The notes under the pieces were generated by a model, which saw nothing but the letters and a program-made list of their open reading frames with translations, made no database searches and was not told where the DNA came from. Source: Planctomycetia bacterium (lineage in GTDB: Bacteria; Planctomycetota; MHYJ01; WSZJ01). Taken from it: a stretch of DNA of 34,673 bases. The DNA is taken from contig JADLHC010000182.1 of NCBI GenBank assembly GCA_020849035.1, positions 1 through 34,673 of the forward strand, given 5' to 3'. Below are positions 15,101 to 23,729 of the stretch, one piece after another (the first letter of the stretch is position 1; each line of letters opens with the position of its first letter). The position numbers were made by a program, and so were the translations under genes.

Positions 15101-15465
15101 CCTTCGCGCTCGAGCAGCTCTCCGCGGTGCTCCTGCGGCGCGGTGAGGCCGGCAAGGCGCTGGAAGCCGCGGGGGAGGCTCACGCGAACCGGCGCGGGGG
15201 GCCGACCGAGGGGATCGCCCTCCTGGCGCGGGGCCGCGCGCAACTCGCCACGGGGGACGCGGCCGGCGCCGAGGCCCAGGCCGTCGCCGTCGTCGCAGGC
15301 GCCCTGCGGCAGGGCGAACGGCCCCTCGAGGCGGACGCGCGCGACCTGCGCGCCGCCGCGCTTCGGGCCCTCGGGCGGGAGCGGGAGGGCGACGCCGAGG
15401 CCGCCGAGGCGCGCGCCATCCGCGCCGCCCTCGGCGCTCCGCGGCTGGCGGAGGCCGGGCGATGA
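12178..15465 (+). CDS. Class III cyclase-like domain + AAA ATPase + TPR signalling protein, degenerate metal site
   Basis: This 1095-residue protein has three parts. Residues 5-160 form a class III nucleotide cyclase domain. Its substrate-side residues are kept (Lys44 and Asp48 in KFIGDVVMAVFG, Asn112 and Arg116 in GDPVNVAQRLQ). The first metal-binding Asp, expected in FAD-I-x-G, is Gln17 (IVFAQVLGDF), and the segment between the two metal sites is shortened. Residues about 180-480 form an Orc1/AAA-like STAND ATPase with Walker A GAPGTGKS (Lys213) and Walker B LLCLEDLQWAD. The rest, from about 550, is TPR-like helical repeats. Proteins of this layout are signalling hubs that sense through TPRs. 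With one metal ligand lost, cyclase activity is doubtful; the domain may bind nucleotide or act as a regulator. It is cytoplasmic. Start: see the -10 box at 12166. Confidence 0.9.
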   Translation: MSGHASERRVVAIVFAQVLGDFPDEGLFAVLRGCVEKQGGAVDKFIGDVVMAVFGAPVARGDDTARAVRAALAMRAAARGAGRDLRAGINRGEVFWSGVAGERPTAMGDPVNVAQRLQAAAAPGAVVASRSAWDAAGDAFEGRALGELALKGRSEAVEAWELEALPAGVTRRGMHGGRGTPFLGRERELGRLAARFESGRGGLVVVRGAPGTGKSRLLAEFRRLARLGAPGAWVVTGRAPESAAIPRAAFGEIVREATGLDGGTDPGALARAIAADLGGGEDAQRRAWADLVVLSLGFAAPGAAVREMDPLHLRSETAHAWASWIRARAGGRPALLCLEDLQWADPDTRELLEDLAAGLADSTVLLAGASRPEAPPLAGADVLDLEDLPLEAAREVASAALGAPVGDALATFLAERAGGNPLYVEELCRYLRDRGLVAGVPRALAGDAAGIPGGLQDLLVAQADLLGAETKEALKGASVVGGTFWTGLVGRVLGRDSPADIREARDRSLVASRASSLLPDDCEFVFRHALIRDALYALLPRKDRARLHGLVADDLAGPSRPQRLDLLSLAARHAEAAGDRPRAAALWMSVTAVSLRESTLDHSLRAAREAVRLGAGPDAVVAAAEAQIRLGLAAEALAALDALPPVEDPDLAARISLVRSGALVESGQILPALEAAVRARSLAKSPAVRASAMRAEARTLEMLGRREESRALAERGRADLEAGLLPPGPARDNALAGFFTIEAILAWWRGEPDLGLELNERAYRCSLAAGNRETAAGALHNRAIHLRRQGRHVEALAAAERALELRREIGDRSGIGLSLNSLSAGHFEAGRYREAVNCALESAEMSREARTPETLARALLNLAIVLTKVGRLDRAVEAVGEAVEIRRRMALPGPLAFALVNGAFVRLVRREFAEALALLEEAEPLSRTRAPEIRAEYCCHMSAVRCEEGRLDEALALAGESVEAARIRPVSGMLPFALEQLSAVLLRRGEAGKALEAAGEAHANRRGGPTEGIALLARGRAQLATGDAAGAEAQAVAVVAGALRQGERPLEADARDLRAAALRALGREREGDAEAAEARAIRAALGAPRLAEAGR

Positions 15466-15524
15466 CGGTTCCGGTTGCGCCGCGACGGCGGTAAGCTGTG
15501 GACGCGCCACTGGAGGATCCGACC

Positions 15525-16214
15525 ATGCGCCGCGTCGCTCTCGTGACGGGGGGAAACCGCGGGATCGGGCTGGCCGCCTGCCGCGGGCTCGCGAAAGCCG
15601 GGCTCGACGTCGTGCTGGGAAGCCGCGAAGCGGAGGCGGGGGAGGAAGCGGCGCGCTCGCTGCGCGACACGGGCGTCCACGTGCGCGTCCTCGGCATCGA
15701 CGTGGCGAAGCCGCTCGCGATCGAGCATGCCCTTCATTTCCTGAAGGCCGAGAAGATCCACGTCGACGTGCTGGTGAACAACGCCGGCGTGTACTCGCAG
15801 GAGCCCGCGCTCGGCGACAGCGACGCCGCGTTCCGCGAGGCGTGGGACGTGCACGTGATGGGGCCGCTCGCGCTCTGCCGCGCGCTGATCCCGGGGATGA
15901 AGAAGGCGAAGTACGGGCGCGTCGTGAACGTCTCGAGCGGCTACGGGGCGTTCTCCGAGGCGATGCAGGGGCCGCCGGCGTACGCGGTGACGAAGGCGGC
16001 GCTGAACGCGCTGACGGTGAAGATCGCGGCGGAGGCGGGGACGCACGTGAAGGTGAACTCGATGTGTCCCGGGTGGGTGCAGACGCGGATGGGAGGGACG
16101 GGCGCGCCGCTGACGCCGGAGCAGGGGGCGGACACGATCGTGTGGCTCGCGACTCTTCCGGAGGACGGGCCGACGGGCGGGTTCTACCGGGAACGCCAGG
16201 TCACAGCCTGGTAG
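15525..16214 (+). CDS. Short-chain dehydrogenase/reductase (SDR)
   Basis: This 229-residue NAD(P)-dependent oxidoreductase has the classical SDR length. The cofactor motif is TGGNRGIG at the N-terminus, followed by GSRE after strand 2, where Arg favours NADP. NNAG (residues 85-88) is the structural motif. The catalytic set is Ser138 ([10 protein letters not shown]), Tyr153 and Lys157 ([10 protein letters not shown]). It resembles plant and animal carbonyl-reductase-type SDRs; the substrate is unknown. The start is ATG 15525 because TGGAGGA lies seven bases upstream; nine more codons are open to 15498 without a ribosome site. The 3' end overlaps the converging membrane-protein gene by 14 bases. 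Confidence 0.9.
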   Translation: MRRVALVTGGNRGIGLAACRGLAKAGLDVVLGSREAEAGEEAARSLRDTGVHVRVLGIDVAKPLAIEHALHFLKAEKIHVDVLVNNAGVYSQEPALGDSDAAFREAWDVHVMGPLALCRALIPGMKKAKYGRVVNVSSGYGAFSEAMQGPPAYAVTKAALNALTVKIAAEAGTHVKVNSMCPGWVQTRMGGTGAPLTPEQGADTIVWLATLPEDGPTGGFYRERQVTAW

Positions 16215-17262
16215 CGGTGACGGGGGACGGCTCCTCCGCGGGGTCCCGCTGGCCGTACCACAGGCGCCCTCCGGTCCCCATGAGGAGGATGGCGATCCCC
16301 GAGGAGAGGATCGGCAGGTGCCCGACCAGCTCCTGCGTCCCGAAGATTGCGAACGTCGTCACCAGCAGCCCGAACACGACGATCGCCAGCGGCCGCAGCG
16401 CCGCGCCCAGCACCAGCGCGAGCCCGACCGCCAGCTCCACCGCCGTCGCCGCGAGCACGAACCGCGCGTCCGTGAACCACCCGACCCCGAGACGCTGCAT
16501 GAAGTTCAGGTTCCAGTCCGCGACGATCTTCATGCTCACCGCCGGGTTCGCGAGCTTGTTGTTCACGGCGAGGAGGACGAAGTTGAGGCCGAGGACGAGG
16601 CGGAGGAGGGCGACGGCGAGGCGGCCGGCGTCCTCCGGGGCGGCGGGGACGCGGCGGAGGGCGTCCACGGAGAGCGGGCCCCGCCCCGCGAGCGCCAGGT
16701 AGGCGGCGAACCCGAGGATGTCGACGTAGTCGAGCCAGGAGCTCAGGCCGAACAGGGCCGCGCCCGGGAGGTACACGACAACAAGGGCGATGGCGGCGGC
16801 GCGCGTGAAAGCGCCGAGGACGAGCGCGGCGCCGAGGACCACCTGCGCCCACGCGAGCGCCGTGGCCGCCGCATGCGGGAGCACCGCGTCGAGCGGCAGG
16901 TCCGGCGCCACGAACGAGCGCGACCACCCGCTCCACGCCAGCACGATCCCGGTCGAAACCCCGACGAGCGGCGGCGCGACGCCCCGGAGGCGGAGAAGCG
17001 CCCGGCAGAGCCGCTCGCCGGCGCGGCGCCGCCGCAGGAACCGGTCGGCCGCCACCGCGACCCCGGCCAGCAGGGCCGCCGCCGCCAGCGTCGCCGCAAT
17101 CCAGGGGAAGAAGCCCGCGAACTCCGGCGGCCTCGGCGCGGACTGCATCCGCTTCACCTCGTCCCCGGACACGATCCATTTCTCGGGCGCCGCGGCGGGC
17201 AGGGCGCACCGCGCCCATCCCGCCGCCACGAGAATGCCGGCCCGCCACCCGCCCTTCCTCAT
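16201..17262 (-). CDS. DoxX-like membrane protein with signal peptide
   Basis: This 353-residue protein is read from ATG 17262, which has GGAGG a few bases upstream; ten further codons to 17292 are open but lack support. It has an N-terminal signal-like helix, an external segment ([15 protein letters not shown]), then about eight hydrophobic helices. Two similar halves (residues about 75-190 and 205-335) each have the DoxX/SURF4 character: a small helix bundle with charged loops and motifs such as [22 protein letters not shown] and [19 protein letters not shown]. DoxX-type proteins are linked to quinone-dependent oxidation or redox stress, but the function here is unassigned. It converges on the SDR and diverges from aconitase. 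Confidence 0.75.
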   Translation of the reverse strand: MRKGGWRAGILVAAGWARCALPAAAPEKWIVSGDEVKRMQSAPRPPEFAGFFPWIAATLAAAALLAGVAVAADRFLRRRRAGERLCRALLRLRGVAPPLVGVSTGIVLAWSGWSRSFVAPDLPLDAVLPHAAATALAWAQVVLGAALVLGAFTRAAAIALVVVYLPGAALFGLSSWLDYVDILGFAAYLALAGRGPLSVDALRRVPAAPEDAGRLAVALLRLVLGLNFVLLAVNNKLANPAVSMKIVADWNLNFMQRLGVGWFTDARFVLAATAVELAVGLALVLGAALRPLAIVVFGLLVTTFAIFGTQELVGHLPILSSGIAILLMGTGGRLWYGQRDPAEEPSPVTATRL

Positions 17263-17276
17263 CGCTCCTCCCTCCC

Positions 17277-17306
17277 GCGCGCGCTGCGCCACCTTACAGC
17301 GCGCGC
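17277..17306. repeat. 10-bp perfect inverted repeat between divergent genes
   Basis: GCGCGCGCTG at 17277-17286 and CAGCGCGCGC at 17297-17306 are perfect complements around a 10-base spacer. It lies between the DoxX-like gene (minus) and the aconitase promoter (plus), so it could be an operator or a hairpin in the leader of the minus-strand mRNA. Confidence 0.5.
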
Positions 17307-17334
17307 CGCCCCCGCGATTCGCGCTTCCTCATTC

Positions 17335-17363
17335 TTCACGCTGTCCGCCGGCTGTGGTCCAAT
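17335..17363 (+). promoter_or_regulatory. Possible promoter of aconitase
   Basis: TTCACG (17335-17340, 4/6), a 17-base spacer, and TCCAAT (17358-17363, 4/6) lie 29 bases before the aconitase ATG. The same -35 word, TTCACG, precedes the aspartase gene. This is a weak match. Confidence 0.4.
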
Positions 17364-17391
17364 GCGTTCTTCGAGAAAGGAGCTTCCCGCC

Positions 17392-19677
17392 ATGACACGC
17401 GTGATCGAATCCACCCCCGGTTTCGTCTTCGGCGTCTATGAGAAGGTCAGAAAGAACCTCGAAATCGTCAAGCGACGGCTCGGCCGGCCGCTGACCTACG
17501 GCGAGAAGGTGTTCTACGGGCACCTGAACGACGCGGAGAAGTCGGAGCTGAAGGCCGGCGAGTCGTACGTGCTGCTGAACCCCGACCGCGTGGCGATGCA
17601 GGACGCGACGGCGCAGATGGCGCTCCTGCAGTTCATGAGCGCGGGGAAGCCGAGCGTCGCGGTGCCGTCGACGGTGCACTGCGACCACCTGATCCGCGCG
17701 TACACCGGCGCGGCGGCGGACCTGGAGACGGCGGAGAAGGAGAACCAGGAGGTCTACGGGTTCCTGAAGACGGTGTCGTCGAAGTACGGGATCGGGTTCT
17801 GGGGGCCGGGAAGCGGGATCATCCACCAGGTGATCCTGGAGAACTACGCGTTCCCGGGCGGGATGATGATCGGGACGGACTCCCACACGCCCAACGCGGG
17901 AGGCCTCGGGATGTTCGCGTGCGGCGTCGGCGGCGCGGACGCGGTCGACGTCATGGCCGGCTTCCCCTGGGAGGTCCTCCACCCGAGGTTCGTCGGCGTG
18001 CGCCTCACCGGCGAGCTCTCCGGCTGGGCCGCCCCCAAGGACGTCATCCTCTGGGTCTGCGGCCAGCTCACCTGCGAGGGCGGCACCAACAACGTCGTCG
18101 AGTACTTCGGGCCGGGCGTGAAGTCGCTCTCCTGCACCGGCAAGGGCACGATCACCAACATGGGCGCCGAGCTCGGCGCGACCACGTCCGTCTTCCCCTT
18201 CGACGAGCGCATGGACACCTACCTCCGCGGCACGAACCGCCGCGACCTCGCGGACCTCGCGAAGAAGAACGCCGAGATGCTCCGCGCCGACGACGACGTC
18301 GAGCGGAAGCCCGAGAAGTACTTCCACAGGGTGCTGGAGCTCGACCTCTCGAAGCTCGAGCCGCACGTCGTGGGCCCGCACACGCCGGACCTCGCCCGCC
18401 CGGTCTCGAAGATGGCCGAGGCCGTGAAAAAGGAGGGCTACCCGGACCGCATCGCTTTTACGCTCGTCGGCTCCTGCACGAATTCGTCCTACGAGGACAT
18501 CGCGCGCGCCGCCGACGTCGCCGAGCAGGCCGCCGCCCACGGCTCGAAAGCCGCCTCCCCCGTCATGGTCACGCCCGGGTCCGAGCAGATCCGCGCCACC
18601 ATCGAGCGCGACGGCCTCATGGCGAAGCTCGCCGCCGTCGGCTCCACCGTCCTCGCCAACGCCTGCGGGCCCTGCATCGGCCAGTGGCGCCGCGCCGACG
18701 TCGACGCCAAGGCGAAGAACATCGAGAAGAACTCCATCCTCACCACCTACAACCGCAACTTCCCGAAGCGCAACGACGGCTTCGCCGAGACGATGGCCTT
18801 CATCTCCAGTCCCGAGATCGCCGTCGCCATGGCGATCGGCGGCCGCATGTCCTTCAACCCGCTCACCGACCCGATCGTGGGGAAGGACGGCAGGGAGTGG
18901 AAGCTGCAGCCGCCGAAGAAGGCGCCGGAGCTGCCGCCCAACGGCTTCGTCCGCAACGTCGCCGGATACGCGCCCCCCGCGGAAGACGGCTCGAAGGTCT
19001 CCGTCCAGGTCGCGCCGGACTCGGACCGCCTCCAGATCCTGGAGCCGTTCGCGAAATGGGACGGCAAGGACTTCGAGAAGTGCCCGCTGCTGCTGAAGGC
19101 GAAGGGGAAGTGCACGACCGACCACATTTCGCAGGCCGGCGTGTGGCTGCGCTACCGCGGCCACCTCGACAAGATCAGCGACAACATGTACATCGGTGCG
19201 ATCAACGCGTTCTCGGGCGCCGCGGGGACGACGCTGAACCAGCTTTCGGGGGAGAAGGGCCAGCCGGTGCCGAAGGTGGCGCGCGACTACAAGGCGAAGG
19301 GCCTGCGCTGGGTCGTTGTCGGCGACCAGAACTACGGCGAGGGCTCGAGCCGGGAGCACGCCGCGATGAGTCCCCGGCTGCTCGGCGCGGCCGCGATCCT
19401 GGTCAAGAGTTTCGCCCGCATCCACGAGACCAACCTGAAGAAGCAGGGGATCCTGCCGCTGACGTTCGCGAACCCCGCGGACTACGACAAGGTGCAGGAG
19501 ACGGACCGGATTTCCGTGACCGGGCTTGCGGGCATCGCCCCCGGCAAGCCGCTGACGGTGCGCCTGCACCATGCGGACGGGAAGACGGACGAGATTTCCG
19601 TGAAGCACACCTTCAACGACGAACAGATCGGCTGGTTCAAGGCCGGTTCCGCCCTGAACATTCTGCGCACGAGATAG
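17392..19677 (+). CDS. acn: Aconitate hydratase, mitochondrial type
   Basis: This 761-residue TCA-cycle enzyme isomerises citrate to isocitrate through a [4Fe-4S] cluster. It matches the mitochondrial type of about 750-780 residues, not the longer AcnA or AcnB. The three cluster ligands are Cys362 (GSCTNSS), Cys425 and Cys428 (CGPCIGQW). Other signatures are [35 protein letters not shown] and the swivel-domain [16 protein letters not shown], where Ser and Arg bind substrate. The start at ATG 17392 follows AAAGGAG. It is cytoplasmic. A strong GC hairpin follows within six bases, then a GAF-GGDEF gene on the same strand. Confidence 0.98.
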   Translation: MTRVIESTPGFVFGVYEKVRKNLEIVKRRLGRPLTYGEKVFYGHLNDAEKSELKAGESYVLLNPDRVAMQDATAQMALLQFMSAGKPSVAVPSTVHCDHLIRAYTGAAADLETAEKENQEVYGFLKTVSSKYGIGFWGPGSGIIHQVILENYAFPGGMMIGTDSHTPNAGGLGMFACGVGGADAVDVMAGFPWEVLHPRFVGVRLTGELSGWAAPKDVILWVCGQLTCEGGTNNVVEYFGPGVKSLSCTGKGTITNMGAELGATTSVFPFDERMDTYLRGTNRRDLADLAKKNAEMLRADDDVERKPEKYFHRVLELDLSKLEPHVVGPHTPDLARPVSKMAEAVKKEGYPDRIAFTLVGSCTNSSYEDIARAADVAEQAAAHGSKAASPVMVTPGSEQIRATIERDGLMAKLAAVGSTVLANACGPCIGQWRRADVDAKAKNIEKNSILTTYNRNFPKRNDGFAETMAFISSPEIAVAMAIGGRMSFNPLTDPIVGKDGREWKLQPPKKAPELPPNGFVRNVAGYAPPAEDGSKVSVQVAPDSDRLQILEPFAKWDGKDFEKCPLLLKAKGKCTTDHISQAGVWLRYRGHLDKISDNMYIGAINAFSGAAGTTLNQLSGEKGQPVPKVARDYKAKGLRWVVVGDQNYGEGSSREHAAMSPRLLGAAAILVKSFARIHETNLKKQGILPLTFANPADYDKVQETDRISVTGLAGIAPGKPLTVRLHHADGKTDEISVKHTFNDEQIGWFKAGSALNILRTR

Positions 19678-19682
19678 CCCGG

Positions 19683-19704
19683 CGGGGGGCCGCGAGGCCC
19701 CCCG
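19683..19704 (+). terminator. 9-bp GC hairpin with GCGA tetraloop after aconitase
   Basis: CGGGGGGCC (19683-19691) pairs perfectly with GGCCCCCCG (19696-19704) around GCGA, a GNRA tetraloop. No T-tract follows, so it may attenuate rather than end transcription, or stabilise the aconitase mRNA 3' end. Confidence 0.55.
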
Positions 19705-19732
19705 TCACTCTCCACCCGCCAGGAGGCCCAAC

Positions 19733-20731
19733 TTGAGCGACAGCCGTGCCGGCGCCGGGGGAAACCCGCTCGTCCAGGTCTTCCGCGACATCGGGCGCGC
19801 CGCGGTGTCCGCCCCGGGTCTTCCCGAGGCGCTCACGGGCATGCTCGACGCCGTCGCCCCCGTCCTGCCCGGGACCTGCCTCTCCATCATGCTCTTCGAC
19901 CAGGACCGCCGCGACCTCATCACCGTCGCCCACCGCGGCCTCGACGACGCCGGCCTCCACATCCGCTTCAAGGCCGGCGAGGGCCTCGCCGGGTGGGCCG
20001 CCAGCCACCTCCAGACCGCCATCGTCAACGACCCGCTCACCGACCCGCGCTTCGTCGCCAACCCCGGGATATCCCACGAGATCAAGGCGATCGTCTGCGT
20101 CCCGCTCTACGCGATGAGCCTCTGCTCCGGCGTCTTCAACGTCCACTCCGCCACCCGCAGCTTCACGCCCGACGACGCCGACCTCGCCGAGATGCTCGCC
20201 GCCCTGATCTCCGCCGAGATCCAGCGCCGCCGCATGGCGCAGCTCATCCTCATGGACAGCCTGACCCAGGTCGGCAATCGCCGCTCGTTCGAGAACGTCC
20301 TGCGCATCGAGGTCGCCCGCGCCCTCCGCTACGGCAACGCCCTCTCCGTCGCCGGCATCGACCTCGACCACATGCGCGATCTCAACGGAAAGCACGGCGA
20401 CCGCGCCGGCGACCTCGTCCTCCGCGGCGTCTCCAGCCTGCTCCGCGGCATCCTCCGCACCCCCGACCACCTCTTCCGCATCGGCGGAGACGAGTTCGGC
20501 ATCCTCCTCCCCGAGACCGACTCGAACGGCGCAGCCCGGCTCGGCGAGCGCGCGCGCGCGGCCATCGCGGACTGGAGGAGCGAAGCGCTGCCCGAGGGGC
20601 TGAGGATCACGGCGAGCGTCGGGGTGACGACGTACCAGAGCGGGGAGGAGCTGGAGAAGGTGATCGCGCGGATGGACGACGCGGAGATGCGGGCGAAGCA
20701 GGCCGGGCGGAACAGGGTGGTGGTGGGGTAG
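19733..20731 (+). CDS. GAF-GGDEF diguanylate cyclase
   Basis: This 332-residue protein is read from TTG 19733, six bases after AGGAGG; no ATG or GTG fits as well. Residues about 25-165 form a GAF sensor domain (PGTCLSIMLFDQDRRDLITVA ... FKAGEGLAGW). Residues about 175-330 form a GGDEF domain that would make cyclic di-GMP from two GTP. The active site IGGDEFGILLPE is intact. An RTPD inhibitory site lies five residues before GGDEF, so product inhibition is expected. The guanine/metal loop reads LDHMRDLNGKHG, with Gly where family members usually have Asp after the Asn; activity is still probable. It has no membrane segment. The aconitase gene ends 55 bases upstream, with a hairpin in between. 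Confidence 0.93.
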   Translation: MSDSRAGAGGNPLVQVFRDIGRAAVSAPGLPEALTGMLDAVAPVLPGTCLSIMLFDQDRRDLITVAHRGLDDAGLHIRFKAGEGLAGWAASHLQTAIVNDPLTDPRFVANPGISHEIKAIVCVPLYAMSLCSGVFNVHSATRSFTPDDADLAEMLAALISAEIQRRRMAQLILMDSLTQVGNRRSFENVLRIEVARALRYGNALSVAGIDLDHMRDLNGKHGDRAGDLVLRGVSSLLRGILRTPDHLFRIGGDEFGILLPETDSNGAARLGERARAAIADWRSEALPEGLRITASVGVTTYQSGEELEKVIARMDDAEMRAKQAGRNRVVVG

Positions 20732-20788
20732 GGGAGGGGCCGCGTTGTGGCGCCGGTCGTGCTGCCCTCCGGCCTCGCCGGCCGCGAT

Positions 20789-21073
20789 TCAGGGAACCCG
20801 GAACCAGTCCGCAATCCGCCGCGCCAGCAGCAGCCACGTCACGATTCCCGCAAGCCCGATCGCGAACAAGGCGTACTTGACGCGGAACGACCTGAAGCGC
20901 GCGCGCAGGCCCGCCGGCCACTCGCCCTCCGGCAGGTCGCGGGCGCATTTCGGGCAGTGCACCTTCGGGAACAGGTAGGCCATCGTCGAGAACCGCCCCG
21001 TGACCTCGTAGACGACGTCCCGGCGCCGCGCGTGGACCAGCGGGCCGCCGCACGTCGGGCAGCCGGCGCTCAC
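20789..21073 (-). CDS. Small zinc-ribbon protein with one membrane helix
   Basis: This 94-residue protein begins at GTG 21073, overlapping the upstream GTPase stop as GTGA, so it is translationally coupled. Two CxxC knuckles (CPTCGG near the start and CPKCARDL about 35 residues later) should bind one zinc. A basic segment (ARFRSFRVKYA) leads into one transmembrane helix (LFAIGLAGIVTWLLLARRI) near the C-terminus. No named family is recognised. Its fixed coupling to two dynamin-like GTPases suggests it anchors or regulates them at the membrane. A 5-bp hairpin at 20769-20781 lies just past its stop, between it and the converging GGDEF gene. Confidence 0.8.
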   Translation of the reverse strand: MSAGCPTCGGPLVHARRRDVVYEVTGRFSTMAYLFPKVHCPKCARDLPEGEWPAGLRARFRSFRVKYALFAIGLAGIVTWLLLARRIADWFRVP

Positions 21074-22680
21074 CGCGACAGCCCTTCCAGCTCCGCCTGC
21101 AGAGCCCGCCAGGTCGAGTATTCGCCGCGCACCTTCTCGAACGCCTCCATCAGCGGGATCGTCACCGCGCGGCGATAGATGGCCTCCAGGGAGGTCCGGA
21201 AATGGTCCGCGGCGCGCTCGGCGACCTCGCGGGCCGCGTGGGCGACGTCGCGGCGGGCGAGGGCGGACTCGAACAGGTAGAAGCCGACAGGGGCCAGGCC
21301 CGCGGCGGCGATGGTGGGGAAGAGGGCGCCGGCGGCGGCGAGCTCGGCGGCGTAGGCGGCGGCCGCGGCGCCGCAGCCGCCTGCCGCGGCGGCGGGCAGG
21401 ACGTGCTGCCCGACCTTCCCGCGGCCGCGCCACCGCTGGCCCTCGTGCTCGCGCGCCAGCTCCTCCTCGAGGCGCAGCAGCGCGTCCTCCTTCGCCGCCG
21501 AGAACGCCTTCTCGTCGGGCGCCGCGGCCGGCCGGCAGACCTCCGGCAGCTTCCGGAAGAACGCCGCCGCGTCGTGGTGGTCGTTCCAGATCCGCGAGTG
21601 CACCTTCTGGCCCGCGGCGGCGCCCGCCTCCGCGCGGATCTGCCCCGCCAGCTCTCGCCAGTCCTTCACGGCGGCGGGCCTGAAGCGCCACTCGGCGACC
21701 ATGCCGACGGGGCCGGGGAGGAGAGAGGCGAAGCGGTCGCGGAAGCGGTCGCGGATCGCCTTCGTGAGTTCCGGCGTGAAGATGTCGGGGCCGAGCTGGA
21801 GGCGGAGCCAGCGGAGGAAGTCCTCCTGGCGCCCGGAGACGGCGGCCTCCTCGGCGCGGAGCTGTTCGAGCCGGCCGGGGAGCGCGAGCGCGTCGGAGAC
21901 GGCGTGCGCGGCGGCGCGCAGGGCGCGGAAGACGTCGGCAGCCTTCAGCTCGCGGACGAACTTCTCCGTGAACTTCGTGCGGAGGAACTCCGAGAACGCG
22001 GCGAACCCGGGGTCTGCCGCTCCCTTGAGCGCCGACACGGCGAACACCTGGGGCGCCTCGATGCCGTCGCCGCGCAGGGTCGCCTGCAGGTCCTCGAGGC
22101 ACAGCCGGAGCGCCTCCGCGGAGAGCGTGTCGGCCTTGTTGAAGACGACGACGAAGCGCTCGCGGAGCTTCGCCTCGCGCGAGAGGTAGTCGCGGTGCAG
22201 GAGGGCGTCGTTGTACTTGTCGGGATCGACGACCCAGAGGGCGAGGTCCGCGCGCGGCAGGAGCCGGTCGACGAGCGCGCGGTGCTCCAGGGCGCGCGAG
22301 TCGAAGTCCGGCATGTCCACGAGCACGAGGTGGCGCAGCCCCTCCTCGGCGTGCGTCGCCGCGCGGATCTCCGGCGCGAAGTCCGCGGCCTCCGCGGCGT
22401 GCGTCTCGTGCACGTACGCCGCCGGCTGCGCCGTCGTCGGCCGCCGCCGCGACGCCTCGCTCACCGCCCGACCCGCGATCGCGTTGATCAGCGACGACTT
22501 CCCGACCCCCGTCCCGCCCAGCAGCACCGCCCGCAGCGGCCTGTCCAGCGCCTCCACGCGCGCCCGCCCCGCGGCCAGCGCCGCCAGCGCCGGCCCGCGC
22601 TCCGCAAGCGCCCGCGACTCCGTCGCGAACACCGCCGCGCGGTCGATCCAGCCGAGAAGCGCCTCGCGGTAGCCGCTCAT
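21070..22680 (-). CDS. Dynamin-like membrane GTPase (second of two paralogues)
   Basis: This 536-residue protein starts at ATG 22680, overlapping the upstream stop as ATGA. Residues about 50-240 form a GTPase domain: P-loop LLGGTGVGKSSLINA, switch I Thr region RRRPTTAQPAA, switch II LVDMPDFDS (Asp in place of the usual Gly), and G4 FNKADTL. Residues 240-430 are long amphipathic helices. Residues about 440-500 are hydrophobic and alanine-rich (AAAYAAELAAAGALFPTIAAAG, GLAPVGFYLFESA), likely a membrane insertion. The C-terminus is helical. This is the layout of bacterial dynamin-like or septin/IRG-type GTPases that bind or remodel membranes. It is a paralogue of the split GTPase just upstream. 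Confidence 0.85.
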   Translation of the reverse strand: MSGYREALLGWIDRAAVFATESRALAERGPALAALAAGRARVEALDRPLRAVLLGGTGVGKSSLINAIAGRAVSEASRRRPTTAQPAAYVHETHAAEAADFAPEIRAATHAEEGLRHLVLVDMPDFDSRALEHRALVDRLLPRADLALWVVDPDKYNDALLHRDYLSREAKLRERFVVVFNKADTLSAEALRLCLEDLQATLRGDGIEAPQVFAVSALKGAADPGFAAFSEFLRTKFTEKFVRELKAADVFRALRAAAHAVSDALALPGRLEQLRAEEAAVSGRQEDFLRWLRLQLGPDIFTPELTKAIRDRFRDRFASLLPGPVGMVAEWRFRPAAVKDWRELAGQIRAEAGAAAGQKVHSRIWNDHHDAAAFFRKLPEVCRPAAAPDEKAFSAAKEDALLRLEEELAREHEGQRWRGRGKVGQHVLPAAAAGGCGAAAAAYAAELAAAGALFPTIAAAGLAPVGFYLFESALARRDVAHAAREVAERAADHFRTSLEAIYRRAVTIPLMEAFEKVRGEYSTWRALQAELEGLSR

Positions 22681-23693
22681 TTCGAGAGCGCCTCCAGCAG
22701 CGCGGGCACATCGCGGCGCAGCTCCTCCAGGTCGATCTCGAGCCCGGGCAGCCCCGTCACCCCGGTCTCCTCCTTCGCGAACGCGGCCCCCCAGCGCTCC
22801 GCCTGCGCCTGCGCCAGGTCCGCGAAAATCTGCAGAAACCTCTCCCGGCCGCGCTTCTCCAGGTCGCGCACGAGATCCCAGTTGATCGCGCCGATGAACA
22901 CCTTGTCGAGGAACACGAACAGCGGCCCCGCCAGCAGCCCCTCGACGAGATGGAAGGCGCCGCCGGTGTGCGCCATCACCCCGACGCTCAGCGTGACGTA
23001 CAGGATCTGCATCACGAACAGCTGCACGCTCTTCTTGCCCTTCAGGTCCCCGATCAGCTTCTCGAATTCCGCCTTCTTCCACGCCTCGAACTCCGCGAGC
23101 CCCTTCTCGTACCGGCTCTCCACCTCCGTCGCGGGGAGCAGCGCGGCCGCGAACTCCTTCGTCGCCGCGAATGCGGCGCCCTGCGGCGTCGCGGCAAGGG
23201 CCCGCGCGAGCCGCTCGTGCGCGAGCCCGAGGTGCTTGCGCGCCGCCTGGCGGTTGTTCTCGTGAACGCGGGCCAGCGCGTTCTCGATCGCGGGCCGGTT
23301 CTTCGAGAGAGCGCGGCCCAGCGATCCCGTGACGCGGTCGACCAGAGCGGTGAGGGGGCCGATGACCTTGTTCGAGAGGAAGCCGACGACGGAGAAGAGG
23401 TTGTCGCGCACGGCCTGGGAGACGCGGTCGAGGTCGGTCGACTGGTCGAGCTTGACCTCCTCGACCAGGGCCTGCGACGCGGCCTTTGATTCCGCGACGG
23501 CCAGCGCGCGCCCCGTCCGGATCGCGACCGCCGCCGCCCGCAGCGTCACGAGCACCGGGTCGTCGATCGTGTCCGAAAGCGCCCGCCAGGACCGCTTCAG
23601 CTCCGCCAGCCGCAGGCGGTCGGCGGCGTCGCCGAGGAGGAAGCGCTTGAGGATGTCGCCGAGGCGTGCGCGGGCGGCGGGGTCGGCGATCAT
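22677..23693 (-). CDS. C-terminal part of a split dynamin-like GTPase (helical/membrane portion)
   Basis: This 338-residue stretch runs from ATG 23693 to TGA 22677 and is in the same frame as the GTPase domain at 23727-24449, from which only one TAA and 11 codons (LPLDPAAAAGG) separate it. No Shine-Dalgarno precedes ATG 23693. The sequence is helical (LKRFLLGDAADRLRLAELKRS, TDLDRVSQAVRDNLFSVVGFL) with a hydrophobic pair at about residues 225-270 (FVMQILYVTLSVGVMAH, LVEGLLAGPLFVFLDKVFIG) and a final helix. This matches residues 240-536 of the paralogue downstream. The frame is intact for all 338 codons, so the break is recent, an assembly error, or tolerated as a two-chain protein. It overlaps the next gene by ATGA. 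Confidence 0.8.
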   Translation of the reverse strand: MIADPAARARLGDILKRFLLGDAADRLRLAELKRSWRALSDTIDDPVLVTLRAAAVAIRTGRALAVAESKAASQALVEEVKLDQSTDLDRVSQAVRDNLFSVVGFLSNKVIGPLTALVDRVTGSLGRALSKNRPAIENALARVHENNRQAARKHLGLAHERLARALAATPQGAAFAATKEFAAALLPATEVESRYEKGLAEFEAWKKAEFEKLIGDLKGKKSVQLFVMQILYVTLSVGVMAHTGGAFHLVEGLLAGPLFVFLDKVFIGAINWDLVRDLEKRGRERFLQIFADLAQAQAERWGAAFAKEETGVTGLPGLEIDLEELRRDVPALLEALSK

Positions 23694-23726
23694 GCCGCCG
23701 GCGGCGGCGGCGGGGTCGAGGGGGAG

Positions 23727-23729
23727 TTA
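23727..23729 (-). other. In-frame TAA interrupting the GTPase
   Basis: The codon TAA lies between GTC-GTC and CTC-CCC-CTC. All other complete genes in the window end in TAG or TGA. Without this codon the frame is open for 589 sense codons from 24449 to 22680. Confidence 0.9.

Noticed and set aside
11035-15510. Minus-strand open frame of 1491 codons
   Set aside because: It is antisense to the thioredoxin-fold and cyclase-like genes, which have clear domains. The low-complexity Arg/Gly/Pro text is typical of a shadow.
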